Of a stretch of DNA of 64,000 nucleotides, positions 34,568 through 47,887 are shown piece by piece. Under the pieces are notes generated by a model. It saw only the letters and a program-made list of their open reading frames with translations, made no database searches and was not told the DNA's origin. Every line of letters begins with the position of its first letter. Within the stretch, counting starts at the first letter, position 1. The position numbers and the translations under genes were made by a program. The stretch is from Mesorhabditis belari (lineage: Eukaryota > Nematoda > Chromadorea > Rhabditida > Rhabditidae): NCBI GenBank assembly GCA_958450365.1, contig CAUEEP010000741.1:3062501-3126500 (forward strand), written 5' to 3'.

Positions 34568-36685
34568 CTACTGAACAAACTTTTTCATCTCTTGGAGTGT
34601 TATTGGATTGTTCGAGTGTTCAATGTAGGTGATGACGGAGTCGGCTGAAACCATGGCGAAAATCGAGCGAATCGTTGGATCCGGATTGGCACTCGATAGC
34701 ACGTTCCCACAACTTGATCTGAAAAAATATCTACATTTTGTTTATCTCATTTTCTACGGCTAACTTAAATTTCTACGGCACATTCTTGTCATTAGTTTAT
34801 TGCGTACTTCAATAGCTTAGCTTCAAAAACTAATAAAACGACTTACTCAAGTACAGTCATTCGCATAAATGGAGGCGTCACAACCGTGTGCATAAATGTG
34901 CCCGCCTTGTAAATGTCGTACTCCACTCCCATTTGCTGTTTTACTTTTGGCATCAGTGGCGTTCGTTGAAATGGCCGTGGTGTGTAGGATGTGTTTGCAT
35001 GTAATGGAGATCGAGAGAAGCCACGTCGATGTGCCGGTCCTCCTCTTGACATTTGAAATGGACTCTTGAAAGAGTTGAATCTAAAAAAGGGCATTTAAAC
35101 GTGAATACTAACAAATTTACATGCCAAACAATGTTATCGTGCGGTATAGTTAACTAGATCGCATAAACTTGTCATTGTAAGCGCCATTTAAAGTTTTCAA
35201 GTTTGTATTCATACGGGTAAATAAAAATACCTATTAAATGCCCGTTGTTCGTTCATCTCCATTGTTTTTTTGAATTTTTCGCGATATTCACTCCATGTTG
35301 AAGCTGTAGTCGCGAGCTTAACAAAATATTGAATTGTTATTTAAATTATTAACAATTACCTCCTCCAAGTTTGGCCAAAACCTCGGCGCTAAAGGTGTCG
35401 AGAGACGTTTCATCATCTTCGGTCGTTCCACATAAAAATATTCAAGTAACATCAAAATTTAACAACTCACATCTTGAGTTAGCCGTATTACATTCGGTGA
35501 GACTATTCTAGATGAAATAGGCTCATGTATTGGTGATAAATTTTGATCCATCGCCAGGTGAATCATTCTAAAAGTTGAACATCAGTCACCGTCGTAATAA
35601 AAAGTTGTACTCTTAGATAATACCGACTTCATTTTGCCATTTTCAAGCGTCGGAAACATATCAAGCACTGTCGATGAAAAAGGCTTCAGAGACAAGGAGG
35701 CATTTGCAGGTTCTGAAGGCGATCTGAATGTAAAGTTAAAATTTGCTTGCGTAAAATCAAAGTAAAAATTCTCATATAACATGTGTTGTGAAAGGCACTT
35801 TCAAACCGTACTTCTTTGTTTCAGCTAAAATATTGATGGTGGGCTCGGATGTCGAAGGCTTATTGGCTTTCTCGTCAAAGTAACTTATCGATGGTGTCGC
35901 TTGCGTCTGTGCAACCGGTTCTGTAGGATGCAACCTAAAAATATAAATTATAATTAAACTATTGCTGAAAGCAAGCATAAACATCGAGACTTGTATAAAA
36001 TAACAAACCTTTTCCGAACAACAACAAATCCGGCTCGTCGCATTTCCCGATACGTCATCAAACAAGAAAAGGAGATTGCTCGCAGAGCTAGTGCCAAAAC
36101 CTGACACAACTTTTTTTATTGCTATCTCAATATTGTTATACCTCTGTTCCAATTAATTGTCTTCCTTCTTTTTCTTTCACGATCGCCGATCCAATTTCGT
36201 ACAAGTAGAATACCTAAAATGTCATGTTGCAAAGAAAAAACAATCTCAAACCTCTTCAGGGTACAATGTTTGGGGTGCACCCTTTACCCCGGGAACTCCC
36301 ATTGTCTGTAGATACTTTGTCTACAAAAAAAATAGTATAATAGATTGTTTTTAAAATTTCACCGCTTGTCGTGTGACCTCCCATTTCGACGTCGCGTTGT
36401 TATACTCGATATGGATAATGCTTTTTCTAAAGTAAAGATTTAGAAATGGAAAGTTTTATAAAAGTTCTACTTTACACATAAAACCGACATTCTTTGAAAG
36501 TGTGGTGCAACTTAGCGATCTTATTTATTTGAAGTTGATACACTTTCCAAGTCAAAAGATTTCAAAACTGCTAATAGCTAATAGTTTAGCAAATTTTCTT
36601 GCTTTTTAGCCAACGATCCCGGCTCGTTAAACTGCTCAAGTCGTTTTGCCTTTTGTTTTGATGGTTGATCTTGCTTTCGTTTCAT
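34568..36685 (-). CDS. TSEN54: tRNA-splicing endonuclease subunit Sen54 (TSEN54)
   Basis: TSEN54 is the structural partner of the catalytic subunit TSEN2 in the nuclear enzyme that cuts introns from pre-tRNA. Twelve exons with matching phases: 36633-36685, 36363-36426, 36252-36320, 36142-36213, 36009-36100, 35812-35934, about 35637-35723, 35471-35567, 35360-35416, 35231-35316, 34847-35080 and 34568-34718 (TAG stop). The N-terminal domain shows TKYLQTMG, then LYPEEVFYLYEIGSA and TYREMRRAGFVVVRKR, matching the family's KFWQTMG, PEEALYLLECGS and LKRLGYVVRR blocks. The C-terminus shows VEYDIYKAG and VRSIFAMVSADSVITYI, matching the YDVYQ and PLIFALVDxGDIxFY blocks. The middle is a variable Pro/Ser-rich linker. 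The donor of exon 7 is uncertain (GTCGGT fits the phase). The start is preceded by an ATTTAG acceptor, suggesting trans-splicing. Confidence 0.85.
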
Positions 36686-36830
36686 TCGACGCCAATTTTG
36701 CCTAAATAAAGCGTTGATTAAAATGAACATTGATGAACACATTAAACTTTAACCACTCCAAAGTGAGCTTGAAATACATAAATGTCTTTTAACAACGTTT
36801 AAATCTGTGGCAAACAATTATGGAATCAAC

Positions 36831-36836
36831 TTTATT
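36831..36836 (-). promoter_or_regulatory. AATAAA poly(A) signal between IDI1 and TSEN54
   Basis: AATAAA on the minus strand lies about 140 bases after the IDI1 stop and about 145 before the TSEN54 ATG. With a TTTAG acceptor 18 bases before that ATG, this is the usual spacing of a nematode operon junction. Confidence 0.6.
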
Positions 36837-36977
36837 GATAAAGGAATGTGTTCAACAAAAGACAAAGTCACGCGCAACCTGTACAGGGAAAAATGACAAA
36901 ACCCGATTAAAGCAATACTAAATAAAAAATTAAGAAAAATTAAATTGCTAAGGCAAACAAATCAAATCGACGAATAT

Positions 36978-38448
<1,471 letters not shown>

Positions 38449-38883
38449 CTAAAATAACGAAATATTGTTTAATTTAAAACAATATAGAAATATGAAAAGC
38501 ATTTTGAGAAAGTGAGGTAAGCTATCTCGGGCAAAAACGAACGGATGAGTGGCGAAATGATCAAAAGAAACCTAATTTTGTGGGAAAGACACCGTAGATC
38601 ACGGACTTTGAAAAGAAGCGGGCCTTTATCCTTTGAATCCGAGCCTTGAAATCTTGAATGATTTGAATCGTGCACCGTGCAAGTGTGAACCGTGATAAAT
38701 TAGCAAGAACTTAAACGTTTGCTATGAATGGGATTGGGTAGAGTTAATTCTGTGTTTAGGCACGAAATTTGGACGGAAAAGAAAGGATATTCAAACAGTA
38801 AGGCTATTGGATGCGCTGGCAGAAGAAATGACTTTCTGCAGCAGGAGAGAAAATATAATCAATTAAAACTACGACAATAACTA
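38449..38883. other. IDI1 upstream region
   Basis: AT-rich, with no exon seen; probably holds the promoter of the IDI1-TSEN54 unit. Confidence 0.4.
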
Positions 38884-39904
38884 CCGTAAATACCCTAGTA
38901 GAAGGGCATGCGCTTCTAATTTTTCCCTCCCACCCTGGGGTGCACCTCTAATCTTCCTCCTTTAAAAAATTTTTTAGAAAACCCTGGAAGTCTTCCAGAT
39001 AATTCATTGACATTTTTGACCTTTTGACTTTCATTTATTCATCTTTAACAATCAACAAAACAAAAGTGATTTAAGCATAAAAACAGATCAATCGTCAAAT
39101 CAAAGCGATGCGTCTGAATCAATAAATTCATCGATTCCTTCTTGATTATCAAGTTCGCGGAATTCCAGAAGTCGTGTTGATTGGAATGGCCCAAGAAAAT
39201 TATCGATTTCTTTCTCCATTCGAGCGTCTTTTAGCAGCTGTAACCCAGTAGGAATTGCGCCGTCGGCCTTGAAGCATTGAATCAAATCGTCTTCTTCGTC
39301 GTTTGCTTCGCAGCGGCAGAGCTGATGGAGACTTCCTTTGCCATTTTTGCTGAGTTTTATCCTCACGTCGATCGATTTCCGTCTTTGCTTGGCCATGTCT
39401 TTGTCCAACTCCTTCACTGATCGATCACTGGATCCATTCTCACGAAGATGGTCTCGTCCTTCCTCCAATACCCATTGAGTTCGCTTTCTCTTCGATCTCG
39501 AAATTCTTCAAATCCATCCAAACTTTCTCGATCGCTCATCGTATCTAAAAAACAAAATTATAATTCGAAAATAAGTATAAAATCCAAAAGAAGCTGATAA
39601 AAAAGACAAAGAATAGGATGTGGCGTGGCCGTTCAATGAATTTTGTGTCCAAATTTAAGTTGTGAGATTACAGTGAGTACGTATAAGATAAATTCTGTTG
39701 GCAAAAAGGCATATAAAGTAGCAAAACGTTGGAAAGTTGTCTATCTATATAGAAAAAGATAGAAAAGATAGAAAACAAAAAAGTTGAACGAAATGAGAGT
39801 TTTTACGTAAGGAACAGACTTCAAAACGGAAGACTGAATATGTTGAGCTTTCTCAAGAGCATGATATTTAGTCAAACGGTGCGCTTCTATTAGAGTATTT
39901 ACGG
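38884..39904 (-). mobile_element. pogo/Tigger-like element with transposase C-terminal fragment
   Basis: The ends CCGTAAATACCCTAGTAGAA and CTATTAGAGTATTTACGG are inverted repeats flanked by TA at 38882-38883 and 39905-39906. Length about 1.02 kb. Same terminal family as the element at 4337. It carries the transposase remnant at 39100-39540. Confidence 0.7.
39100..39540 (-). pseudogene. pogo/Tigger-like transposase, C-terminal fragment
   Basis: An ATG at 39540 starts MSDRESLDGFEEFRDRRESE, but that frame stops at about 39415. A frame from about 39480 runs on to DEEDDLIQCFKADGAIPTG and LQLLKDARMEKEIDNF with a stop at 39100. An acidic D-x-x-E-D-D-L-I-x-C-F stretch followed by G-x-x-L-L is common at the C-terminus of pogo/Tigger transposases. 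The two frames do not join without a shift or an intron. The location inside TA-flanked inverted repeats supports a transposon origin. Confidence 0.5.
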
Positions 39905-39906
39905 TA

Positions 39907-42900
39907 TTCAGTTATATCAAAATATGCTTATCAAACATTCATTAAAAATAGTTTAAATGCAAATTATGCTAATTGTGATTTGCCATTGTTGCCTTTTCCG
40001 AACTTTTTGAACTTTGTTTCGGATGTAGACGTTTTGAAAGAACAGATTGAACAGCATGAACAACAGCAACAAAAAGCCAGTACAAAAACACAAAAATCTG
40101 TGTCCCCTAGGGAATTCCCCAATTATCCTTTAGTTCATGACAAATCTCGCAAATTGGCTAAATATTTTTCCGTTCGAGTGCCTTTTCTCTCATAGTCGGT
40201 CACACGTGTGAGTTATAGAACCAGGTTAGGTAGGTATATAGAGTATTTATGCCTTCATGCTCATAAATTTACCACCCCAACGGCTTTGTAGATTTGTTCG
40301 ATGACTTTTATGGCTCGGATTTTCTCAAAACAAACAAACAAACAAACAAAATTCAATTAGTTTAAACCAATTTAATTCAATTGAGCTACGGTTTAATTTT
40401 GAATTTTGGCACAAGTCTGGATTCGTTTCAAAGCACTCGAAAGCATAACTAAGATCTAAAATTCGAATCACCCCAACTAGTCTCTCGTCCAAAATCTCTC
40501 ATTTCATCACTTCATTCCAAAATCTCCCCATAAATTCAATGTTCTCTTATTTGTCGGCGTCTATTCTCTCATCTTTTTCTTCTTCGATGGTCATTACTTG
40601 TTCGAATAATTACCCTTTCCGTTCCCTTTGACCCTTCAATGGGAAGTGTGTATTGCTCCAATGGGAAGTGTGCGCAGTTGTTGGCCCACACAATCCACAT
40701 TGAAATAAGAAAAAGAAATGATACCCAACTATAAGATATATTGCAATGTTCAACATGTCAAGAGATGATTGATTTGATTTGGCAAGACTTGGCGATTGAT
40801 TTTTGGATCTAATTTGGTTTACAAATCGTACCTGTTTACTTTTAATACCATCTTGCAAATTGAGTGTTTTTATCTTGGATATAAGTGCACCATAAGTACA
40901 AATCCGCTGATCAGATTTTATTCTAAAGCTCAACCTTGTTTGATTCACTTTTAATAAATCGGAACCCTTTGAGTCATGGTCAGGGATATAGTGTTCATAG
41001 GAATTGTAAGCCCTAGGAAAGTTCTTAGGGGGAAGAGCCTGGCTTCAGGTGAATCCAAAAGCTTTTGCCACGCTTGGCTTTGGCCTTGCCTCGGCTAGCC
41101 TGGTCCGAAACTTGTGATCTGTGACCTTTTTCCGAGAAAATCCTGGGTTGGCACTTCAAAAACAAAGACTCCGCCATAGAAAATGATAAAAACCACTTAA
41201 CTTAACATTAGTTGGCATCAAGCTCGTGGAGCAGATCGTCGGGAAGCAAGTGGGTCTAAAAACTCTACAAACAAAGCTTCCGCTAGAGAAAAGCTGTTAA
41301 AAAACGTAACTTAGCTTTATCCCTCTTTGTTTCCTGCAAAAACAAACGCAGCTATATCAGAAAAACGCAAAAAGAATAAAATGAAATGAACAAGAATGAA
41401 AAAAGTGAAACTTCGCGCAAATTAGGAGGGGTACGGTAGTTTTACCACGCTTTAAAGCGCCAATACAGGATTTTCTTGGAAAAAGGTCGCAATTGGTCGG
41501 AAAACTTGGCCACGACAAGGTACAGGAATTGCTCTTTAATCTTTGATTAGACTATCAATGTTTAGAGTCAAGATTATACTCTTAATGCAACCAATACAAC
41601 CAATGCAACCAATGCAACCAATGCAACCAAGCCAACCAATGCAACCAATGCAACCAATGCATCAAAAGCAAACCGTTACCAATTTCTAGAATTCAATCTC
41701 AGCTTTCTGAAAAGCTGAGAGCTCAGCTTTCTCAGCTTGGATGTGTTGAGACTATTTGAAAAGTTGTAAACCCATTTTAAAATCCTCATTTTCTCCATTG
41801 TCTTCTCCCAATTTCTCACCTAATGACCAGCTGTCCTTTTCGTCTTTCCAAAATGTCAATCAGTCGATTTTTTTCACAGAAAAAAAGACAAAATGCTTAA
41901 AATTCTCTTCATTTTGTGTATGTCTGCATTTTTCAACCCCCCTCAAAACCACCCCATTTTTTTTTGTTCTTTCGGTTCAGTTACCCAACTTTGTCGCTTT
42001 TTAAGATCGAATTTCTTTGAAAGCACACACACAAAAAGTTAACCATGTTTTCCAAAAATGTATCATGTTTTTCAAAAGATTTATCTATTATGTTTGCTCG
42101 CCAAACTCTACGAGTTTTTACTCGCTATAAACATAATATCATTTTTCTAATAAGCTTTTCCGATATGATGTATTGTTCACCAATTTTAAGGTTGGACAAT
42201 TTATTCCAAAAACCAGTGTAGCTATAAACTAAATTACCCTATTGAAAATTGTCCCGAATGAAAAATTTGTCAAAAAATTTTCCTTTTAAACACGAACTAG
42301 CCCTTGGCGGGTTACGGTAAACAGCTTATAAGAAAAATATCATTTTTATTTCGTTTTTATTTTAGCTTTTTTCGCCTTTATTTTAGCTTTTATTTTTGCT
42401 TTTATTTTATTTTTTCGTCTTATTCATTTTTAATGTGTCATTTGTTTTTGGATACGATTTTCTGTCGCACATCCCTATCGTCGGATGATCTAATCGTTGA
42501 GTGAAATTTCGTACAAAAAGAAATCTCTGAATCTCATAAAAAACACAAAAATTGTTATGTTTTGGCTGAATGTGTGTAAAGAATTGGTTTCGAGTACAAA
42601 AACGATCATGTAAACATTAGTAGGCTAAACAACAGTACCGCCAAGCTCCCACTCATCATTCAGCCCGAATTTTCAATAACCAATCAATCCTTTCAATCAA
42701 TGCTTTCAATCATATATCTTTCTAATATAAATCTATTAAAGTTTTATCTATTTAGCGACTTTTTCAAGCATTTCATTTAAAGCATCTAAAGCATTTCAAG
42801 CAAGTACAGCTATTTGATATGACATGAAACTATTTCAAAGTCCAAAGTCCAAAACAACTTAGCTCTTCTTCAATATCTCGTGTTTGCGAATATTTTGACT

Positions 42901-43190
42901 CAAAAACTCTTGTAAAAAGTATATTTACTAAATTTCAACCGTACTTGGCATTTCTTTTAGACAAATTTAGCAATTCTAATCGCCAATTTTATATACAGAG
43001 GCCATAAAAAAGTTTCTAATTTCGTCGAAACATTCTTCTGACTAACTTCTGACACACTTTTTTTGTAAAGCTTGATTTATCGATATATTTATCGATTATA
43101 TAATACTTATCGGTTTTAAAATTTTCATTTTAAAAAAGATTTTCAAAATATCCCTGCATCAAATCGGTTATATCCTCACAAAAAGAGCGA
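39907..43190. other. Unassigned sequence
   Basis: An open plus frame at about 39980-40195 (DVDVLKEQIEQHEQQQQK) has coding-like composition but no splice context or recognised family. A 9-bp (ACCAATGCA) array is at 41585-41662, a CAAA run at 40330, and TTTAT-rich sequence at 42340-42420. No gene can be supported. Confidence 0.4.
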
Positions 43191-43234
43191 CAAAGCCATC
43201 CGAACTATTGGGTTGGTGAATTGAAAACTGCGGG

Positions 43235-43290
43235 CTAGGCTTAGGCTTAGGCTTAGGCTTAGGCTTAGGCTTAGGCTCAGACTTAGGCTA
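43235..43290. repeat. Interstitial telomere repeat (TTAGGC)n
   Basis: About eight TTAGGC units, the last ones imperfect (TCAGAC). They sit between a mariner-like terminal repeat and the transposase fragment. TTAGGC is the telomere repeat of most nematodes. Confidence 0.9.
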
Positions 43291-43445
43291 CGGGAGCAAT
43301 TGCTGATGCACCAAGAAGCGGTAGACGCCCAACTGTCTTCACAAAGACAAACATCAAGCGAGTGAGGGACCGAATTCGGAAGAAGCCAAAGCAGTCGGCA
43401 AGGCAAATGCCTTTTCTGGCAATTTCTGCGTTTTGCTGGGATGCT
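43290..43445 (+). pseudogene. Mariner transposase fragment
   Basis: From about 43302 the plus strand reads ADAPRSGRRPTVFTK, NIKRVRDRIRKKPKQSARQM and PFLAIS. This is the linker and second helix-turn-helix of mariner transposases (PRSGRP, then I-x-R-V-R-x-x-I-R-x-x-P-K-x-S-x-R-x-M). The catalytic domain is absent. Confidence 0.7.
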
Positions 43446-44240
43446 AAAATTGTTGTTCTTACGATTTTTCTTTAAATTCTGAGTAAATGTGCATGTAGCC
43501 ATCCGAACTATTGGGTTGGTGAATTGAAAACTGCGGGCTATTGTCATATGTGACATTTTGAGCACTTTCTTCAAAAGAAACCCATTTTGGTGTCAATGGA
43601 AAAGTTGTAGAGAATCAAAAATCAAGCTTATATCCTAATTTTCAGAATGATTCAAAAACTGGTTTTCAAGAAATGCGAAATTTGCGTTTTCATGTGAGAT
43701 TTTAATTTTCGCGCAACGTCGCATTCCAAATGACGTCGCCGGTAGTCGAAGGTAGTCAATGGGAGCGCCGCGTCGTCGTTTCTTTTTCATTTTCAAATCA
43801 TTTTATCAGATTAATTGAAAATATTGTTTTACGTGATAAATTTTGTGATGAAATGAGAAAGCAATCTATTTCCAGTGGAGAATTCGGAACTTTTCGTAGG
43901 TCGAACCACAATGAAGGCCAAAACTATTGGGTTGGTGAATTGAAAACTTCAGGCTATTGTCATATGTGACAGTTCTCACACTTTCTTCAAAAGAAACCCA
44001 TTCTGGTGTCAATAGAAAAGTTGTAGAGAATCAAAAATCAAGCTTATATCCAAATTTTCAGAATGATTCAAAAACTGGTTTTCAAGAAATGCCAAATTTA
44101 CGAATTTTCACAAAACTTGCATTTTAAGCGAAACTACTAAGTGTATCTTTTTGGAAATTTGGATATAAGCCTCATTTTGATTCCCTACAACTTTTCTATT
44201 GACACCAAAATGGGTTTCTTTTGAAGAAAGTGCTCAAACT

Positions 44241-46050
44241 CTATCGGACATCTCCAGTCCTCCATTTTTGAGTCCTCCATTCCTCCATTTTTGGGAAAAC
44301 TTGCTTGGAAACTTGCTTGGGAAAACTAAAGCTTTAATTTTCACATTTGCAAGTGCAAGATTTCACAAATTTCTTTTTTTATCTGTGTACATTTATTGCT
44401 CAAGTGATGGGTCCTGTGGCTGCATGGGTGAGGCCATGCCCTCTCCTCAGATTCCTCCCCAGATCTCCCCCTCCCCTTGACATCCATGCTTTACACCCCC
44501 TTTCCCCCTTCCCCTTCCCCTTCCCATTCTCCTTTTCTTCTCCCTATTGGTCGATCTCCCTCTCTTCAATCCTTTCCTTTTTTACTGAACAGTCACCCAG
44601 TCTAAAGTCACTCTTTTCTTCTCTCTCTTTTCCAGTCAATCTCTCTCCACATTTTTTTTTGCTTTAATTATTTCTGCCTATCTTTAACCCTGCAACTTTT
44701 GATTCATCTAGGTATTTATTAAATAAGATAAGCAAGAATTCATTGCAAATCCCAGATCCTTTACATCTAGCCCTTCTAGTCTAAACGACTTTCTTTCTCG
44801 AGTTCTAGTCGACGAAATTCTCAAACCTCAAGTCAAACTCTTCTTCTACTCTTGTTTCTAGTTTTCAAAAACCTTGCCTTCCTTCACCTTTTCACACATC
44901 ACCCCAATATCTTCAATCTTCAATCTTCAATCTCCAAAACCTAGAGCTCCCTCCAAAAAAACCCCAAACCTCAAATCTTATCCCAAATCTCCCCATTTCT
45001 CTTTTCCCGAGGTTTTATGAAATCGACAAGGTGGATCCTTCTTCTTTTTCCTGTCATTGATGGGTCTCTTTTCCCCCTCAAAATTCCCCCAGATCTGCCC
45101 GTCTTTCCCTTTCGATCTTGGCCTCTTTCTCGCGAAAATCGAAATAGCCTCAAATCGCCACAAATCGCCTCAATTGTCCTCAATGTGTTGGCAAAGAGTG
45201 CCAACTTTCTCACCTAGATACTCGTAAATTTTTAGCTTTTGTTTTCTTTTGTCCTTTTGTTTTGTACTGGCTTTTGTAAGCAGATAGAGTAGATAGAGCA
45301 GATAGAGCAGATAGAGATAGATTTAGATTCAGATAGATTCAGATTCAGATAGATTCAGATTCAGATAGATTCAGATACAGATTATTTCATTTCAGATAAT
45401 TGCAAATAGATTTTAGGTTCAACTCTTTGCTTTTTGTCTAATAAAGTACTTCGATAAAGTACTTTGATCTAAACTCTTCCAAATCTAATATAAAAATCAG
45501 ATAGTATCGCTTCAAATCTAGGTAACATCTAGTATGAAAGAGCTGACAAATCACACAATCTAGTGTGATTTGTCAGCTCTTTTTAGATGTGATTCTGATA
45601 CCGAAGTCATTCAGAATATCAATTTAAAGCCACAGCCTAACAGCCAAAATAGCCAAAATAAGCCAAAATAAGCCTAACAAATCTATTTGAGCATTGCGAT
45701 ATTTATCTGTTATCTTCAAAGTGTGCGGGGCGTTCACCATTCCCTCTAAACACTTTTATGTGGTGTCAATGTCAACAAAGATGAGCGGAATGGGGAATCT
45801 TTAAGAATTGACAGGGAACAGATTCTGAAAAAGAGTGGGTGGGTTGAAATGGCCATAGATAGAAGGCATCGATGCATCTCAGATAGGGTCTCTTTCTCTT
45901 TCCCTTTCCCTTTCCCCGTCCTTTCCCTTTCCCCAACCTTTCTCATCCAAATCTCTTTCCCATTCTTCTGTCAATTCAACTCCTCGTCAATCACCTCTCT
46001 TCTAAGAATTTTTTTGAAACACCTCTTTTATGGGCTTAAAGATTAGTGTG
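44241..46050. other. Pyrimidine-rich and AT-rich spacer
   Basis: 44470-44650 and 45890-45970 are C/T-rich. 45280-45380 is an AGATAGATTCAGATTC repeat. A perfect hairpin lies at 45537-45582. No supported exon. Confidence 0.5.
45537..45582. repeat. Perfect 20-bp hairpin with 6-base loop
   Basis: AAAGAGCTGACAAATCACAC, loop AATCTA, then the exact complement, followed by a T-run. Confidence 0.9.
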
Positions 46051-46054
46051 TTCT

Positions 46055-46165
46055 TTTAACCAGGGTTCTTTTAGCCAGGGTTCGTTTAGCCAGGGTTCTT
46101 TTAGCCAGGGTTCTTTTAGCCAGGGTTCTTTTAACCAGGGTTCTTTTAACCAGGGTTCTTCTAAA
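46055..46165. repeat. 15-bp minisatellite (CAGGGTTCTTTTAGC)n
   Basis: About seven units with AGC/AAC variants. Because the unit is a multiple of three, frames on both strands stay open. Confidence 0.95.
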
Positions 46166-46859
46166 CCAAAATCTAGCTTAGGCATTAAGGTTGTTAAAGC
46201 ACTGGCTTTACTGAAAGCTTTACTGAAGGCCTGACCAATCCTGACCAGTCCCAAATCCCAGGCTTATCTCTAAATTTTGCCTGATCAACTTACCGATGCA
46301 CCTGATTGAAATATCCCTTTAATATCACAATCATCATAGCTCTGGAGTGAAAATTTTGTTCAAAAATGGAAACGCATTCTTTCTGGTGCCCTTCTCAAAC
46401 ATCCATCTCTTTCTAATCCTCCTTTTTCTGGCTTATCGACAATTTTCTTCTATAAATGTGATTAGCCTAGCTCTGCCAGTCAAAAGCACTAAAACAATCA
46501 CGAATTAACAAGTGAATTGAGATCGCGTGTGCATAAAATCCCTCCTCCTTCCAATGAGAAAACGCTTCAAATTCAGTGCCGTTTCTGTTTTCGGCGAATC
46601 TTAACAAAAAAGCAGCAACCCTGAGCCTAAGCCAAAACAAACTCCGAGATTTCTCGAGAATTTTCTAATTCAATTCTTGAATGCGATTGAAACAATCTTT
46701 TCACAGATCAAAGTAGCATTTTTGGTAGATGAGCGAGTCACCTACGGTTTTACCGCTCCTGGTTTGGAGACGACGCAAAGTTGGGAGCGCTCCTTGTTTG
46801 CTTAAAAAGGTTATCTCTATTCTATTTGAGATTTTGGCAAAAAGCAAAAAACCGGCAAA

Positions 46860-46940
46860 AAGGCTGACCGGCGCCGGATTCGAACCGTTGACTCTCGCAC
46901 TCGGGGCGAGCGAGCTAACCACTCGGCCATTGGGCGCCAT
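46860..46940 (-). repeat. tRNA-derived repeat, tandem unit 1
   Basis: Minus strand: AATGGCCGAGTGGTTAGCTC (A box), a stem CTCGC/GCGAG around CCCGAGT, and GGTTCGAATCC (B box). The T stem and acceptor pair poorly, so a functional tRNA is unlikely though not excluded (a Ser-CGA reading of the loop is possible). Confidence 0.6.
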
Positions 46941-47012
46941 GGGGCTGCTCAAAAAATTTGAGCTTAAAAAATATTCGTACTCGAAAAGTTCGATTATAAG
47001 GAAAATGTGCAA

Positions 47013-47083
47013 CCGATGGCGGATTCGAACCCTTGACCTCTCGCACTTGGGGCCAGCGAGCTAACCACTCGGCCATTGGGCAA
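47013..47083 (-). repeat. tRNA-derived repeat, tandem unit 2
   Basis: Same A- and B-box blocks as unit 1, with a changed anticodon region. The downstream part (CGAACTTAAAAATAGTCGCA) parallels the sequence after unit 1, so the two form a tandem SINE-like pair. Confidence 0.6.
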
Positions 47084-47621
47084 ACAGATGTGAGGCGAAA
47101 AATTCGAACTTAAAAATAGTCGCACTCAAAAACTCGTTATGCTATCAATTTCACACCATTTTCCCTATTTTCCTCCAAAGAACTTTTCTCTCGGTCTCTG
47201 AATATGCAAAAATATTCACCGAATTGAAAAGAATGATGGAAAAGTAAAAGTCTGATACGCTTCTTTATTATTCGTTCCGAATTGATGTTTCTTCATTTCA
47301 TTTTGTTTCATTTATCAAAGTTTGGTGAGACCATCACGGTTGCGCCGCGCTTTGCTTTGCTTCGTAAGCTTTGCTTTACCCCGTAAGCTTTGCTTTACCC
47401 CGTAAGCTTTGCTTTGCTCGTCAAAAACGAAATTTGAGCATAGGAAAATTGCGCCGACGAATTTTGCGCCATAAGATAAAAAGCGAAAATTGCGCTGCCG
47501 AATTTTGCGTTGCGAAATTTGCGCGCCAAGACCAGAGGCGAAAATTGGTCTTTCGGTGTTAAAAATTTTCGTTTTTGGCTTGTGGCCCAATCGTCATGGT
47601 CCCAATTTGAACCTTAGTTGC

Positions 47622-47748
47622 ACTTTGTGCTCAAAAATGGAAACGCATCCTTTCTAGTGCACTCAATTCTGGCTTTTCCTCGCAATTCAGTTTTAAAAAT
47701 GAAAAATTGAGCTCACTAGAAAGGATGCGTTTCCGTTTTTGAGTGGTA
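47622..47748. mobile_element. Short hairpin MITE
   Basis: CTCAAAAATGGAAACGCATC and its complement face each other across about 60 bases. A half-copy occurs at about 46360 (CAAAAATGGAAACGCATTCT). Confidence 0.75.
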
Positions 47749-47887
47749 CACTCTAAAGAATAAATCTAGTCTCTTCACATTTAAGAGACAAATTTTAAGA
47801 ACATTGCTTTAAAAACATTGCTTACTCTCAAAGAGATTGTTTATTTTTGAAAACTATATATATTCAAATGAAAAATGACATGTTTCT

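Larger units (their letters stand above)
43203..44240. mobile_element. Mariner-type terminal repeats and satellite copies
   Basis: CTATTGGGTTGGTGAATTGA occurs at about 43205, 43509 and 43924, and resembles mariner terminal repeats (known ends contain TTGGGTTGGC). The following block (CACTTTCTTCAAAAGAAACC ... TTTTCAAGAAATGC) is repeated at 43560-43675 and 43980-44095 and inverted at 44160-44230. A nested or rearranged element. Confidence 0.55.

Noticed and set aside
46864..46936. Functional tRNA-Ser
   Set aside because: A and B boxes and an anticodon-like stem exist, but T and acceptor stems do not pair well and a tandem partner with altered anticodon follows; a tRNA-derived repeat is likelier.
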